A stretch of 64,000 nucleotides of DNA from NCBI GenBank assembly GCA_965198825.1, contig CBDAQB010000003.1, forward strand, positions 372,001-436,000. Reading direction: 5' to 3'. This stretch comes from BOG-908 sp965198825. GTDB taxonomy: Bacteria; Pseudomonadota; Alphaproteobacteria; Acetobacterales; Acetobacteraceae. The position numbers and the translations under genes were made by a program. The notes below the pieces were generated by a model. The model was given only the letters and a program-made list of their open reading frames with translations, was not told the DNA's origin and did no database searches. Shown here in pieces: positions 1 through 9,076 of the stretch (the first letter of the stretch is position 1; every line of letters begins with the position of its first letter).

Positions 1-1
1 C

Positions 2-325
2 ACCTATGAGTTGGGCGGCCCAAAGGTGATGACCTTCCGCGAGATCATGGGATGGATTTTGGCTCAGGTGGAGCGCCACCGGCCGCTGGTGAACATGCCC
101 GACGGCGTCGCGCGCCTGATGGCCTCCATTCCCTTCAGCGGCCTGACCGCCGACCAGCTCATCATGTTGAAGCATGACAACGTCGCCAACCCCGACATGC
201 CCGGCCTCGCCGCCCTCGGCATTGTCCCCACGCCGATCGACCTCGTGGTGCCGAGCTACCTGGCGCGCTATCGAAAGGGCGGCGCGAAACAGCGCGATTT
301 CGAGATAGGTCCGAACCGGGCGTAG
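2..325 (+). CDS. NDUFA9-like NAD(P)-binding protein, C-terminal part
   Basis: The reading frame is open from the window edge, so the gene begins upstream and only the last 107 residues are visible. The text starts YELGGPKVMTFREIM, a hallmark of the complex I NDUFA9 / atypical short-chain dehydrogenase family. Members of this family bind a dinucleotide and are linked to quinone or respiratory complex I biology. The N-terminal Rossmann glycine motif is off the window, so the assignment rests on the C-terminal block only. The stop is TAG at 323-325. The next gene, gltD, begins 161 bases later on the same strand. Confidence 0.75.
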   Translation, partial: TYELGGPKVMTFREIMGWILAQVERHRPLVNMPDGVARLMASIPFSGLTADQLIMLKHDNVANPDMPGLAALGIVPTPIDLVVPSYLARYRKGGAKQRDFEIGPNRA

Positions 326-372
326 TTCTGCCTCTTTGTTGGTCAGGCGGAAACGCAATGCTGGTTTAAGGC

Positions 373-403
373 ACCTATCGGGTCAACTACTCTGACCTAT
401 CGG
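373..403. promoter_or_regulatory. Direct repeat ACCTATCGG upstream of gltD
   Basis: The 9-mer ACCTATCGG occurs at 373-381 and again at 395-403. The 22-bp spacing is about two helical turns, so both copies would face the same side of the DNA. They lie 84-114 bases upstream of the chosen gltD start. This geometry suits an activator or repressor site for the glutamate synthase operon, but no known box is recognised. Confidence 0.3.
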
Positions 404-486
404 CTGATTATGACTCGTCAGCCTTGTTGTGAATGCTAAATGCTTCGTCAAACGGGTTCTGCCCGCCACGTCGCCGGAGCACCCCT

Positions 487-1929
487 ATGGCTGAGAAAAT
501 GCTGAAATTCACGCGTCTGGCGCAGCATCAGCCGGATAAGCGTGCTGTTGCTCTGCGCCGCGAGGATTTCGCCGAAATCTACCGCGACTTCGCCGTGCCA
601 GAGGCTGCCGCGCAGGCGAGCCGCTGCAGCCAGTGCGGCGTGCCGTTCTGCTCGGTTCACTGCCCGCTCAACAACAACATTCCTGACTGGCTGAAGCTGA
701 CCGCCGAGGGGCGGCTGGACGAAGCCTACGAGGTGAGCGCTGCGACGAATAACTTTCCAGAGATTTGCGGTCGCATCTGCCCGCAGGACCGCCTCTGCGA
801 AGGCAATTGCGTCATCGAGAAGGGCTTTGAGAGCGTCACGATCGGCGCTGTCGAGCGTTTCGTCACCGACTACGCGTTTACCCAGGGTTGGGTGAAGGCG
901 GCCAAGCCGCGCCACGAATTGTCGCAGTCCGTGGGTATCGTCGGCGCCGGACCTGGCGGGCTCGCGGCCGCGGAAGAGCTGCGCCGGCGCGGCTACCAGG
1001 TGTACGTCTATGACCGGCACGACCGGCCGGGCGGACTGATGATCTATGGGATTCCGGGCTTCAAGCTCGAGAAGGAGATCGTGCTGCGGCGCTGGAAGCT
1101 GCTTGAAGAAGCCGGCATCAAGTTCCAGCTCTCCTGCGAAATCGGTCGCGATGTTTCATTCGCGGAACTGCGCGCGCGGCACGATGCCGTGCTGATTGCG
1201 ACAGGCGTCTATGAGGCGCGCGATATCGCGGGTCCTGGCTCAGGCTTGCCCGGCATCGTGCCGTCACTCGACTTCCTGTTCGCGTCCAACCGCAAAGGCC
1301 TCGGCGACGACGTGCCCGATTTCGAATCGGGGCTGCTGAACGCGCACGGCAAGAATGTGGTGGTCATCGGCGGCGGCGATACCGCCATGGACTGCGTGCG
1401 CACGTCCGTTCGGCAGGGCGCATCCTCCGTCGTGTGCCTCTATCGGCGCGACAAGGCGAACATGCCGGGCAGCCTGCGTGAAGTGAAGAACGCCGAAGAA
1501 GAGGGCGTGCAGTTCGTGTGGCTGTCCGCACCGGAAGCGTTCCTCGGCGACAATCACGTCTCTGGCGTTCGTGCCGTTCGCATGCGCCTCGGCTTGCCCG
1601 ACTCGTCAGGGCGGCAATCGGTGGAAGTGGTGGAAAACAGCCATTTCACCGTCGACGCCGACCTCGTCATCAAGGCTTTGGGTTTCGACGCAGAGGAACT
1701 GCCGCGGCTGTGGTCGCAGGAGGCGCTGGAGGTGACGCGCTGGGGAACGGTGAAGGTCAATCACCGAACATTCCAGACGTCGCTTCCAGGGGTTTTCGCC
1801 GCCGGCGACATCGTGCGCGGCGCTAGCCTGGTCGTCTGGGCGATACGGGACGGCCGCGATGCGGCGGCTCAGATACACGCGTATCTGGCCCCTTCGGCGC
1901 GTGTCGATTTGCCTGTTGCTGCCGAGTAG
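487..1929 (+). CDS. gltD: Glutamate synthase (NADPH) small subunit
   Basis: 480 residues, the normal length for GltD. It passes electrons from NADPH through FAD and Fe-S clusters to the large subunit GltB, which makes two glutamates from glutamine and 2-oxoglutarate. Two N-terminal cysteine groups are visible (C47, C50, C55, C59 and C94, C98, C104, C108). The FAD motif GAGPGG is at 153-158, followed by the NADPH motif GGGDTA and a C-terminal AAGDIVRGASLVVWAI block. The ATG at 487 is chosen because GGAG sits 7 bases upstream. An in-frame ATG at 433 would add 18 residues without a ribosome site. gltB follows after 163 bases that hold a repeat element. Confidence 0.95.
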   Translation: MAEKMLKFTRLAQHQPDKRAVALRREDFAEIYRDFAVPEAAAQASRCSQCGVPFCSVHCPLNNNIPDWLKLTAEGRLDEAYEVSAATNNFPEICGRICPQDRLCEGNCVIEKGFESVTIGAVERFVTDYAFTQGWVKAAKPRHELSQSVGIVGAGPGGLAAAEELRRRGYQVYVYDRHDRPGGLMIYGIPGFKLEKEIVLRRWKLLEEAGIKFQLSCEIGRDVSFAELRARHDAVLIATGVYEARDIAGPGSGLPGIVPSLDFLFASNRKGLGDDVPDFESGLLNAHGKNVVVIGGGDTAMDCVRTSVRQGASSVVCLYRRDKANMPGSLREVKNAEEEGVQFVWLSAPEAFLGDNHVSGVRAVRMRLGLPDSSGRQSVEVVENSHFTVDADLVIKALGFDAEELPRLWSQEALEVTRWGTVKVNHRTFQTSLPGVFAAGDIVRGASLVVWAIRDGRDAAAQIHAYLAPSARVDLPVAAE

Positions 1930-1941
1930 ACAAGCGAAGGC

Positions 1942-2052
1942 CTTCTTTTTTGAAAGAAAAAAGCAAAAAACTTTTGCGACTTGGCACCGTGCCCGCGGTG
2001 AGGCTCCGCCCGAACGAATAGAAGTTTTTGGTTCTTTCTTTCAAAAAAGAAC
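1942..2052. repeat. Nested-palindrome repeat, copy 1 (between gltD and gltB)
   Basis: Outer hairpin unit CTTCTTTTTT..., inner arm CAAAAAACTTTTGCGAC, variable spacer, then GAAGTTTTTGG and the second hairpin ending GAAC. It is in orientation R (left unit CTTC-type, right unit GTTC/GAAC-type) and is one of the more diverged copies. It lies inside the gltD-gltB transcription unit, so it may attenuate or process that transcript. Confidence 0.9.
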
Positions 2053-2092
2053 GCCTTCCTGTCGCTTGTCTTCAAGACAAAGGATCAAAGCC

Positions 2093-5000
2093 ATGACAGA
2101 GCAGAATTTCGTAGAAGCCTGGCAGGCGAACGCAGAACGGCTGGAGCACACCTATAATCCTGAGCAGGAACATGATGCCTGCGGCGTAGGGTTGATTGCA
2201 TCGCTCGATGGCGTGGCGCGCCGGTCGGTCGTGGCTGCGGGTATCGAGGCGCTTCGCGCGGTGTGGCATCGCGGCGCTGTTGATGCCGATGGCAAGACGG
2301 GCGATGGCGCGGGCATTCATATCGAAATTCCGCAGGATTTCTTTGCAGAGGCGATCGAGCGCGGCGGCGAGCGGGCGCAGGACGGGCGCATCGCCGTCGG
2401 CATGGTGTTCCTGCCGAAGACGGATTTCTCGGCACAGGAGCGCTGCAGGCAGATTGTCGAAACCGAGATTTTGCGTTTCGGCTACCAGATCTATGGCTGG
2501 CGCCAGGTTCCGATCAACGTGGCGGTCATTGGCGAGAAGGCCAATGCGACGCGGCCGGAAATCGAGCAGATCATGGTGCGCAACACGCCGAAGAGCGATG
2601 ATGCGACCTTCGAACGCGACCTCTACATCATCCGCCGGCGCATCGAGAAGGCCAGCATAGCGGCGCAGATTCCGGAGCTGTACATTTGCTCCCTGTCGTG
2701 CAGGTCGATCATTTACAAGGGAATGTTCCTCGCCGAGCATTTGACCGAATTCTATCCGGATTTGATCGACGAGCGTTTCATCAGCCGCTTTGCGATCTAT
2801 CACCAGCGCTACTCGACGAACACGTTTCCGACCTGGCGGTTGGCGCAGCCTTTCCGCAGCCTGGCGCACAATGGTGAGATCAACACGGTTTCCGGCAACC
2901 GGAACTGGATGAAGAGCCACGAGACCCGGCTGGCTGCAGGCGAGCTCGACAGCTACATCGACGACATCAAGCCCGTGGTGCAGGCCGGCGGCTCCGACAC
3001 GTCGGTGCTGGACAACGTGTTCGAGCTGCTGGTGCATGCAGGGCGCGACGCACCGATGGCAAAGGCGCTGCTGGTGCCTGCCAGCCTTGGCAGTGATGCG
3101 ACCATGCCGCAGGCCCATGTCGATATGTTCCTCTACTGCAATGCCGTCATGGAGCCCTGGGATGGGCCGGCGGCATTGTGCGCGACGGATGGGCGCTGGG
3201 TGATCGCGGGGCTTGATCGAAACGGGCTCCGGCCCTTGCGCTATGCGGTGACGCGCGGCGGCATGCTCATTGTCGGTTCGGAAACCGGCATGGTCATGCT
3301 GGAAGAAAGCGATATCGTCGAGAAGGGACACGTCGGGCCGGGCCAGATGATCGGCGTGGATCTCGATGATCGGCGCTTCCTGAAGGATGAGGCGATACGC
3401 GACATGCTGGCCGCGCGCCATCCCTACGGGGAATGGACGGCGCACATACGCAAGATCGACCATATCGTAAAAACCGACGCGCCGGAGCCGACCTACTTCA
3501 CCGGCGAGACTCTGCGCCGGCGCCAGCTTGCAGTCGGCATGACGCTCGAGGAGCTCGAGACCATTCTGCACCCGATGGTGGAGGATGCAGTCGAAGCCAC
3601 GGGCAGCATGGGCGACGACACGCCGATCGCCGTGTTGTCCGAGCAATATCGCGGCTTGCATCATTACTTCAGGCAGAATTTTTCGCAGGTCACCAACCCG
3701 CCGATCGATAGCTTGCGCGAAACGCGGGTAATGAGCCTGAAGACGCGGCTCGGCAACCTTGGCAACGTGCTCGACGAGGACGCCACGCAGTGCGACCTGC
3801 TGCAGCTCGAAAGCCCCGTGCTCTCGAATGCGGAGTTCGAGGCCATGGTGCGCACGATGGGCCCCGCGGCCGTCGTGATCGACTGCACCTTTGATGTCGA
3901 GGAGGGCGAGGCCGGGCTGCGCCGCGCCATCGCTCGCATCAGGACGGAAGCCGAGGAAGGCGTGCAGCAGGGCAAGACGCATGTCGTGCTCACCGATGAG
4001 CACCAGGGCGAAACGCGGGTTCCCATCCCCATGATCCTGGCCACTGGGGCGGTGCATACGCATCTGGTGAAATCCAGCCTGCGCACTTTCACCAGCCTCA
4101 ATGTGCGTGCCGCCGAGTGCATGGACGTGCATATGTTCGCTGTCCTGATCGGCGTCGGCGCGACCACGGTGAATGCCTATCTTGCACAGGAAAGCATCGC
4201 TGACCGTCACCGCCGCGGTTTGTTCGGTGAGCTGTCTCTGAAGGAGGCGGTTGGGCGCTTTAAGAAAGCCGTCGACAAGGGTCTGCTGAAGACGATGTCC
4301 AAGATGGGCATCTCGGTGATCTCCTCCTACCGCGGAGGCTATAATTTCGAGGCGATCGGCCTCTCGCGCGCCCTTGTCGGCGAGTTCTTCCCTGGCATGC
4401 AGTCGCGCATTTCCGGCGTTGGCCTGTCCGGCATCGCGCGCCGGCTCCTGACGGTGCACAAGGCAGCGTGGAACGCGGAGTTCGTCACTCTCCCTGTCGG
4501 CGGGCTCTACAAGCTTCGCAAACGCGGCGAGACGCACGCGTTCGACGGCGGGCTGATCCATATGCTGCAGTCGGCAGTGGCCAGCGACAGCTATCAGCTT
4601 TACCGGCGCTACGCCGATGCGGTGCGGCGCCAGCCGCCGGTGGCGTTGCGCGACTTGCTGGACTTCCGCCATGAACGCTGCAAGCCGATTTCCGTGGATA
4701 TGGTGGAGAGCATCACCGAAATCCGGAAGCGCCTGCTGGCGCCTGGCATCTCGCTTGGCGCACTGAGCCCCGAAGCGCATGAGACATTGTCGATCGCGAT
4801 GAACCGTATCGGCGCGCGCTCCGACTCGGGCGAGGGCGGCGAGGATCCGGCGCGTGCAAAGCCGCGCGCGAATGGCGACAATGCTTCTTCCGCCATCAAG
4901 CAGATCGCCTCTGGACGCTTCGGCGTGACCGCGGAGTATCTGAACAGTTGCCGCGAAATCGAGATCAAGATGGCGCAGGGCGCCAAGCCAGGCGAAGGCG

Positions 5001-6616
5001 GCCAGTTGCCCGGCTTCAAGGTGACGGAGCTGATCGCCAAGCTGCGACACTCGACACCTGGCGTGACACTCATCAGTCCACCGCCGCACCACGATATCTA
5101 CTCCATCGAGGATCTGGCGCAGCTCATCTACGACCTCAAGCAGATCAACCCCGAAGCCACCGTGTGCGTAAAACTCGTGGCGCGCTCAGGCATCGGCACG
5201 ATCGCGGCTGGCGTGGCAAAAGCCAAGGCCGACAGCATCCTGATCTCCGGCCACGTCGGCGGCACCGGGGCCTCGCCGCTGACATCGTTGAAATATGCCG
5301 GTCTGCCATGGGAGATGGGCCTGTCCGAAGCGCATCAGGTGCTGATGCTCAACCGTCTCCGCCACCGCGTGAAGCTGCGCACAGATGGCGGCATTAAGAC
5401 AGGGCGTGACGTAGTGATTGCGGCCATGCTCGGCGCCGAAGAGTTCGGCATCGGTACCGCATCGCTCGTGGCAATGGGCTGCATCATGGTGCGACAGTGC
5501 CATTCGAACACCTGCCCCGTCGGCGTGTGCACACAGGACGAGGAACTGCGCAGCAAGTTCGAAGGATCGCCGGAGAAGGTTATTAATCTGTTCTCCTTCA
5601 TCGCGGAAGACGTGCGCGGCATCCTTGCCGAACTCGGCTTCACCAAGCTTGAGGACATCATCGGCCGAAGCGATCTGCTGGCGCAGGTGAGCCGCGGTTC
5701 AAATCTGCTCGACGATCTCGACCTTAATCCGATCCTGGCACAGGCCGATGCCGGCCCTCACGCGCGATTCTGCACGCGTATCGGACGTAACGAGGTGCCT
5801 GAGACGCTCGATGCGCAAATGATCGCCGACGCGCAGCCGCTGTTCGATGGCGGCGAGAAAATGCAGTTGCAATACAGCATACGCAACACGCACCGCGCCA
5901 TCGGCACGAAATTTTCGTCGCGCATGGTGGCGCGCTTCAAGAAGAATGAGCTGGCACCGGGACACGTGACCGTCCGGCTGCGTGGGTCCGCAGGCCAGTC
6001 GCTCGGCGCGTTCGCGGTCCAAGGCCTCAAGCTCGAGGTGATGGGCGACGCCAACGACTATGTCGGCAAGGGGCTGTCCGGCGCCACCATCGTGGTCAGG
6101 CAATCGCCGAGTTCCGAGCGCCTTAGCCAAAACAACACCATCATCGGCAACACTTGCCTCTATGGCGCCACGGCTGGCAAATTATTCGCAGCCGGTCTCG
6201 CAGGCGAGCGGTTTGCCGTGCGCAATTCCGGTGCAATCGGCGTGGTGGAAGGCTGCGGCTCGAATGGCTGCGAATACATGACAGGCGGCACCGTCGCCAT
6301 TCTCGGTGACGTCGGCGATAACTTCGGCGCCGGGTTCACCGGCGGCATTGCCTTTGTGTATGACCCCTCGGGCTTGTTCGAACTGCGCGTGAACCCCGAT
6401 ACGCTGCTCTGGCAGCGGCTGGCGACGCCGCATTGGGAAGGCGTGCTGCGTGCGCTGATCGAGGAGCACGCCAGCGAAACCCGCAGCCGCTACGCCGCCA
6501 TGCTGCTGCATGATTGGGAGCAGGAGCGCGGGAAGTTCTGGCAGATCGTGCCCAAGGAGTATGTGAAGTATCTGCCGGCGACGCTGACTGAGGACGCCGT
6601 GGCTTTGCGCGCCTAA
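2093..6616 (+). CDS. gltB: Glutamate synthase large subunit
   Basis: 1507 residues, full length for a bacterial GltB. The class II glutaminase nucleophile is C30 in HDACGVGL, so about 29 residues are removed as a propeptide. The central and FMN-binding synthase domains follow; the 3Fe-4S cysteines are in CIMVRQCHSNTCPVGVC. The C-terminal GXGXG beta-helix domain ends the protein. The ATG at 2093 has AAGGA 8-10 bases upstream. The open frame extends back into the repeat element to 1859, but that part is repeat-derived and is not proposed as coding. Gene order is gltD then gltB. A repeat copy also follows the stop codon. Confidence 0.96.
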   Translation: MTEQNFVEAWQANAERLEHTYNPEQEHDACGVGLIASLDGVARRSVVAAGIEALRAVWHRGAVDADGKTGDGAGIHIEIPQDFFAEAIERGGERAQDGRIAVGMVFLPKTDFSAQERCRQIVETEILRFGYQIYGWRQVPINVAVIGEKANATRPEIEQIMVRNTPKSDDATFERDLYIIRRRIEKASIAAQIPELYICSLSCRSIIYKGMFLAEHLTEFYPDLIDERFISRFAIYHQRYSTNTFPTWRLAQPFRSLAHNGEINTVSGNRNWMKSHETRLAAGELDSYIDDIKPVVQAGGSDTSVLDNVFELLVHAGRDAPMAKALLVPASLGSDATMPQAHVDMFLYCNAVMEPWDGPAALCATDGRWVIAGLDRNGLRPLRYAVTRGGMLIVGSETGMVMLEESDIVEKGHVGPGQMIGVDLDDRRFLKDEAIRDMLAARHPYGEWTAHIRKIDHIVKTDAPEPTYFTGETLRRRQLAVGMTLEELETILHPMVEDAVEATGSMGDDTPIAVLSEQYRGLHHYFRQNFSQVTNPPIDSLRETRVMSLKTRLGNLGNVLDEDATQCDLLQLESPVLSNAEFEAMVRTMGPAAVVIDCTFDVEEGEAGLRRAIARIRTEAEEGVQQGKTHVVLTDEHQGETRVPIPMILATGAVHTHLVKSSLRTFTSLNVRAAECMDVHMFAVLIGVGATTVNAYLAQESIADRHRRGLFGELSLKEAVGRFKKAVDKGLLKTMSKMGISVISSYRGGYNFEAIGLSRALVGEFFPGMQSRISGVGLSGIARRLLTVHKAAWNAEFVTLPVGGLYKLRKRGETHAFDGGLIHMLQSAVASDSYQLYRRYADAVRRQPPVALRDLLDFRHERCKPISVDMVESITEIRKRLLAPGISLGALSPEAHETLSIAMNRIGARSDSGEGGEDPARAKPRANGDNASSAIKQIASGRFGVTAEYLNSCREIEIKMAQGAKPGEGGQLPGFKVTELIAKLRHSTPGVTLISPPPHHDIYSIEDLAQLIYDLKQINPEATVCVKLVARSGIGTIAAGVAKAKADSILISGHVGGTGASPLTSLKYAGLPWEMGLSEAHQVLMLNRLRHRVKLRTDGGIKTGRDVVIAAMLGAEEFGIGTASLVAMGCIMVRQCHSNTCPVGVCTQDEELRSKFEGSPEKVINLFSFIAEDVRGILAELGFTKLEDIIGRSDLLAQVSRGSNLLDDLDLNPILAQADAGPHARFCTRIGRNEVPETLDAQMIADAQPLFDGGEKMQLQYSIRNTHRAIGTKFSSRMVARFKKNELAPGHVTVRLRGSAGQSLGAFAVQGLKLEVMGDANDYVGKGLSGATIVVRQSPSSERLSQNNTIIGNTCLYGATAGKLFAAGLAGERFAVRNSGAIGVVEGCGSNGCEYMTGGTVAILGDVGDNFGAGFTGGIAFVYDPSGLFELRVNPDTLLWQRLATPHWEGVLRALIEEHASETRSRYAAMLLHDWEQERGKFWQIVPKEYVKYLPATLTEDAVALRA

Positions 6617-6625
6617 AGCAAGCGC

Positions 6626-6739
6626 GTTCCTTTTTGTAAAAGAGAACCAAAAAACTTCTGCGACTGCGGGACCGAGATCGCGATGCAGACCGGGCTCTAA
6701 TTTGTAAAAGTTTTTTGGTTCTTTTTTACAAAAGAGAAC
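6626..6739. repeat. Nested-palindrome repeat, copy 2 (after gltB)
   Basis: This is the most diverged copy: the outer hairpins read GTTCCTTTTTGTAAAAGAGAAC and its near complement, and both sides carry the GAACC/GGTTC form. The inner arms CCAAAAAACTTCTGCGA and AAAGTTTTTTGG are kept. The spacer holds GGGACCGAGATC, a short block shared with several other copies. It is placed directly after the gltB stop, as a terminator would be. Confidence 0.88.
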
Positions 6740-6822
6740 GCGCTTACTTTCTCTGCCAAGGATCGCACCGAATTTAGCACCGGCCCGTTGGCGCGGCGCG
6801 CGTTGTGCCATAAACCACGCGC

Positions 6823-7491
6823 ATGCGCGTGCTCTACCACATTCCCCTATCGCCTCATTGCCGCAAGGTCCGCCTGGTGTTGGCCGAGCGGCGCCTGCCG
6901 TTCGAGCTGAAGGTCGAGAGGACCTGGGAGCGGCGGCCCGAGTTTCTCGAGATGCATGCGGCCGGGACCGTGCCGGTGCTGGTCGAGGACAATGGGCTCG
7001 TCATCCCGGACAGCAACGTGATCTGCGAGTATCTTGAGGAGGCTTACCCCGATACGGCGCTGATGGGACGGACCCTTGCGGAACGGGTCGAGGTGCGGCG
7101 TCTCGTCGCCTGGTTCGATGGAAAATTCGCACAAGACGTCACGCGCAATCTGCTGGGCGAGAAATATCTCAAGCGGCTGACTGGGCGCGGAACGCCGGAC
7201 GTCGCGGGAATACGCGCGGGCTATGCGAACCTGAAGGGGCATATGGAGTATCTCGGCTGGCTGGCCGAGACGCGGAAGTGGCTGGCGGGAAACGAGTTGT
7301 CGTTGGCGGATTTTACAGCGGCGGGGCATCTGTCCGCGCTGGATTTCACCGGCGATCTGGATTGGTCGCTGTCGCATGCAGCGCGTGATTGGTATGCGCG
7401 CATGAAATCGCGGCCGTCGTTCAGGCCTTTGCTGACGGACCGGGTGGCGGGGTTGGAGCCGCCTAAGCATTATCCGGACCTGGACTTCTAG
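6823..7491 (+). CDS. fzlA: Glutathione S-transferase family protein, FzlA-like
   Basis: 222 residues with a thioredoxin-like N-terminal GST domain (LYHIPLSPHCRKVRL, then TVPVLV and IPDSNVICEYLEE) and an all-helical C-terminal domain. The end of the protein (KSRPSFRPLLTDR followed by HYPDLDF) resembles FzlA, the alphaproteobacterial GST-like protein that binds FtsZ and promotes constriction, more than catalytic GSTs. That match is from memory and was not searched. The gene stands alone between two repeat copies. It converges on the molybdenum-cofactor operon. Confidence 0.75.
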   Translation: MRVLYHIPLSPHCRKVRLVLAERRLPFELKVERTWERRPEFLEMHAAGTVPVLVEDNGLVIPDSNVICEYLEEAYPDTALMGRTLAERVEVRRLVAWFDGKFAQDVTRNLLGEKYLKRLTGRGTPDVAGIRAGYANLKGHMEYLGWLAETRKWLAGNELSLADFTAAGHLSALDFTGDLDWSLSHAARDWYARMKSRPSFRPLLTDRVAGLEPPKHYPDLDF

Positions 7492-7504
7492 AAGGAAGAA
7501 AGGC

Positions 7505-7616
7505 GTTCTTTTTTGAAAAAAAGAACCAAAAAACTTTTGCGACCTTGGGCCCCGACTCACCGTCGCACAGCGCTAAGTGGCCAGAAGTTTTTTGCTTCTT
7601 TTTTTCAAAAAAGAAG
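7505..7616. repeat. Nested-palindrome repeat, copy 3
   Basis: Orientation F: left unit GTTC..GAACC, right unit GCTTC..GAAG, with inner arms CCAAAAAACTTTTGCGACC and AGAAGTTTTTTGC. It sits between two convergent genes (FzlA-like and the lipoprotein), 13 and 7 bases from their stops, so it could end transcription from both sides. Confidence 0.92.
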
Positions 7617-7623
7617 TCCTTCC

Positions 7624-7977
7624 TTACTGACGCGAAGCCGCCCCGTCCGGCACGGTCCCAGCCCGATCCGTCGTGTTGCTGGTAATAGGCTCTGCGGCGT
7701 TATGGTGCAGGCAATCCGACATCATCGAATCATGCGCGTACTGGTCTGATAGACCGTCCGACGGCAGGCCAGGTGGCGTGCTGCCCGAGTAGGGGGCGTC
7801 ACGGTCGGAGCGGATGGAGAGTTGGTCGCGGTGCTGCACATCCCAGCTCCGGTTCACGTCTGTGCGGCAGCTATCGAGGGAGGCGCGGTCTTCCGGGGAG
7901 AGCGGCGGCGGGAAGCCGCACGCGGAGAGGAGGGCCAGCAGGGGAACGGCTGTGGCGAGGCTGCGGATCGGGGTCAT
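7624..7977 (-). CDS. Small putative lipoprotein
   Basis: 117 residues. The N-terminus has a short charged start, a hydrophobic stretch and a lipobox-like LLSAC, so C20 is the expected lipidated residue and the protein should be anchored in a membrane facing the periplasm. The rest is polar, with C37 and C89 as possible disulfide partners and no family recognised. It is the last gene of the minus-strand XdhC/MocA operon: its ATG overlaps the stop of the 168-residue gene by four bases (ATGA). A role linked to molybdenum-enzyme maturation is suggested only by position. Confidence 0.7.
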   Translation of the reverse strand: MTPIRSLATAVPLLALLSACGFPPPLSPEDRASLDSCRTDVNRSWDVQHRDQLSIRSDRDAPYSGSTPPGLPSDGLSDQYAHDSMMSDCLHHNAAEPITSNTTDRAGTVPDGAASRQ

Positions 7978-8480
7978 GGGAGTGATGTACGTGCGGGCGG
8001 CGTGCCGGGCAAGGTTCGCAGGCTGGCGCGTAGCATGGGTTCGTCGAAACGCGCTTCGGAGGTGAGGCGTGCTTCGGCCACTGCGCGGACCAGGGCAGGG
8101 TGCAGGTCCGCGCCGTCGGCTTCGAAATCGACCATCGCGGCGGCCCAGGCGGCCTGAGCAATGAGATCGACGAGAGCAAGCAGGCGGAGGCACACCGAGA
8201 TGCCGTAGAAGGTCTGCATGCCCAGCGAGCGGTCCACGGCACCTGCCCAGCAGCGGGCGTCTTCGTCCTGGAGGGCGAGGTCGGTGGTGGTGCCGTCTGG
8301 CGCTTCGAAGCGAAACACGCGGCCGACGGACCAGACGGCGCGGCGGGCAGCGTCGCGGGCATGTTCCCACGCGTGGAGAAGGTCGCGCACCAGGACGGGC
8401 GGGAGGTCGCCCGGGGCAGTGTCGATCCGGTAGGTCAGAGTGCCGTCACGGGTGGCGCCTACGCTGACGTGAGGCGCCAT
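7974..8480 (-). CDS. Uncharacterised protein in MocA operon
   Basis: 168 residues, no signal peptide and no family recognised. The middle is rich in Ala/Trp/Leu (AVWSVGRVFRFE, then LLALVDLIAQAAWAAAMVDF) and may form one amphipathic helical region. The remainder looks soluble. The start ATG overlaps the mocA stop (TGATG), and its own stop overlaps the lipoprotein start (ATGA). Tight coupling on both sides makes it a real gene and a candidate accessory factor of the same pathway. Confidence 0.7.
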   Translation of the reverse strand: MAPHVSVGATRDGTLTYRIDTAPGDLPPVLVRDLLHAWEHARDAARRAVWSVGRVFRFEAPDGTTTDLALQDEDARCWAGAVDRSLGMQTFYGISVCLRLLALVDLIAQAAWAAAMVDFEADGADLHPALVRAVAEARLTSEARFDEPMLRASLRTLPGTPPARTSLP

Positions 8481-9076
8481 CAGCCGGCTTGCGCCAGAAG
8501 GGACAGGGAGCCGGGCGTGTCGAAATCCGTCAGGGCGGCGTCGCCCGCGACTGGCACTTCGGTGACGGCGTCGGGGTGGAGGGCCAGCAGCGATCGGGCG
8601 CCTGTGTCGCCTTGCATGCCGCACATCGCGCCAAAGAATTGCCTGTCCCAGAGGACAGGGTTCCCACGTTTGCCGCCGACGGTGGGCACGGCGATGAGTT
8701 TGCCCACGCCGGGGTCGTGCGCTTCGATAAGGCCGTCGATCAGGGCTGGTCCTACCAGCGGCATGTCTCCTAGGCAGATGACCGCTGCGGTTGCCGAAGC
8801 GGGAAGGGCGGTGATGCCGGCGCGCAGGCTGGCGGCCATCCCGGTGGCGAAGCCGGGCGCTTCGACGAAGGTCACCGGGCGCGTGCCGAGCGCTGCGCGC
8901 ACCAGATCCGCCTGATGGCCCACGACGACGCTGATTGGCCGGGCACGGCTGGCGAGAATGCCGTCGACCACCCGGGCGACCATGGCAACCCCGTTCGCAT
9001 CGGTCACCAAAAGCTTGTTCCGCGGCGCCATGCGGCTGGAGAGGCCGGCCGCCAGCACGATGGCGGCAACCGTCAT
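8480..9076 (-). CDS. mocA: Molybdenum cofactor cytidylyltransferase (MocA-like)
   Basis: 198 residues of the MobA-like nucleotidyltransferase fold. The N-terminal signature is LAAGLSSRM with K21 a few residues on. GDMPL provides the metal-binding aspartate, and the family block KRGNPVLW follows. MocA adds CMP to molybdopterin to make the dinucleotide cofactor used by xanthine-dehydrogenase-type enzymes. The XdhC neighbours favour MocA (cytidine) over MobA (guanosine). Start and stop both overlap neighbouring genes (ATGA and TGATG). No molybdoenzyme structural gene lies in the window. Confidence 0.88.
   Translation of the reverse strand: MTVAAIVLAAGLSSRMAPRNKLLVTDANGVAMVARVVDGILASRARPISVVVGHQADLVRAALGTRPVTFVEAPGFATGMAASLRAGITALPASATAAVICLGDMPLVGPALIDGLIEAHDPGVGKLIAVPTVGGKRGNPVLWDRQFFGAMCGMQGDTGARSLLALHPDAVTEVPVAGDAALTDFDTPGSLSLLAQAG

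Noticed and set aside
2072..5092. A 1006-codon open frame on the minus strand inside gltB
   Set aside because: It is the antisense shadow of a high-GC gene; the peptide is Arg/His-rich with no domain, while the plus strand encodes a full GltB.
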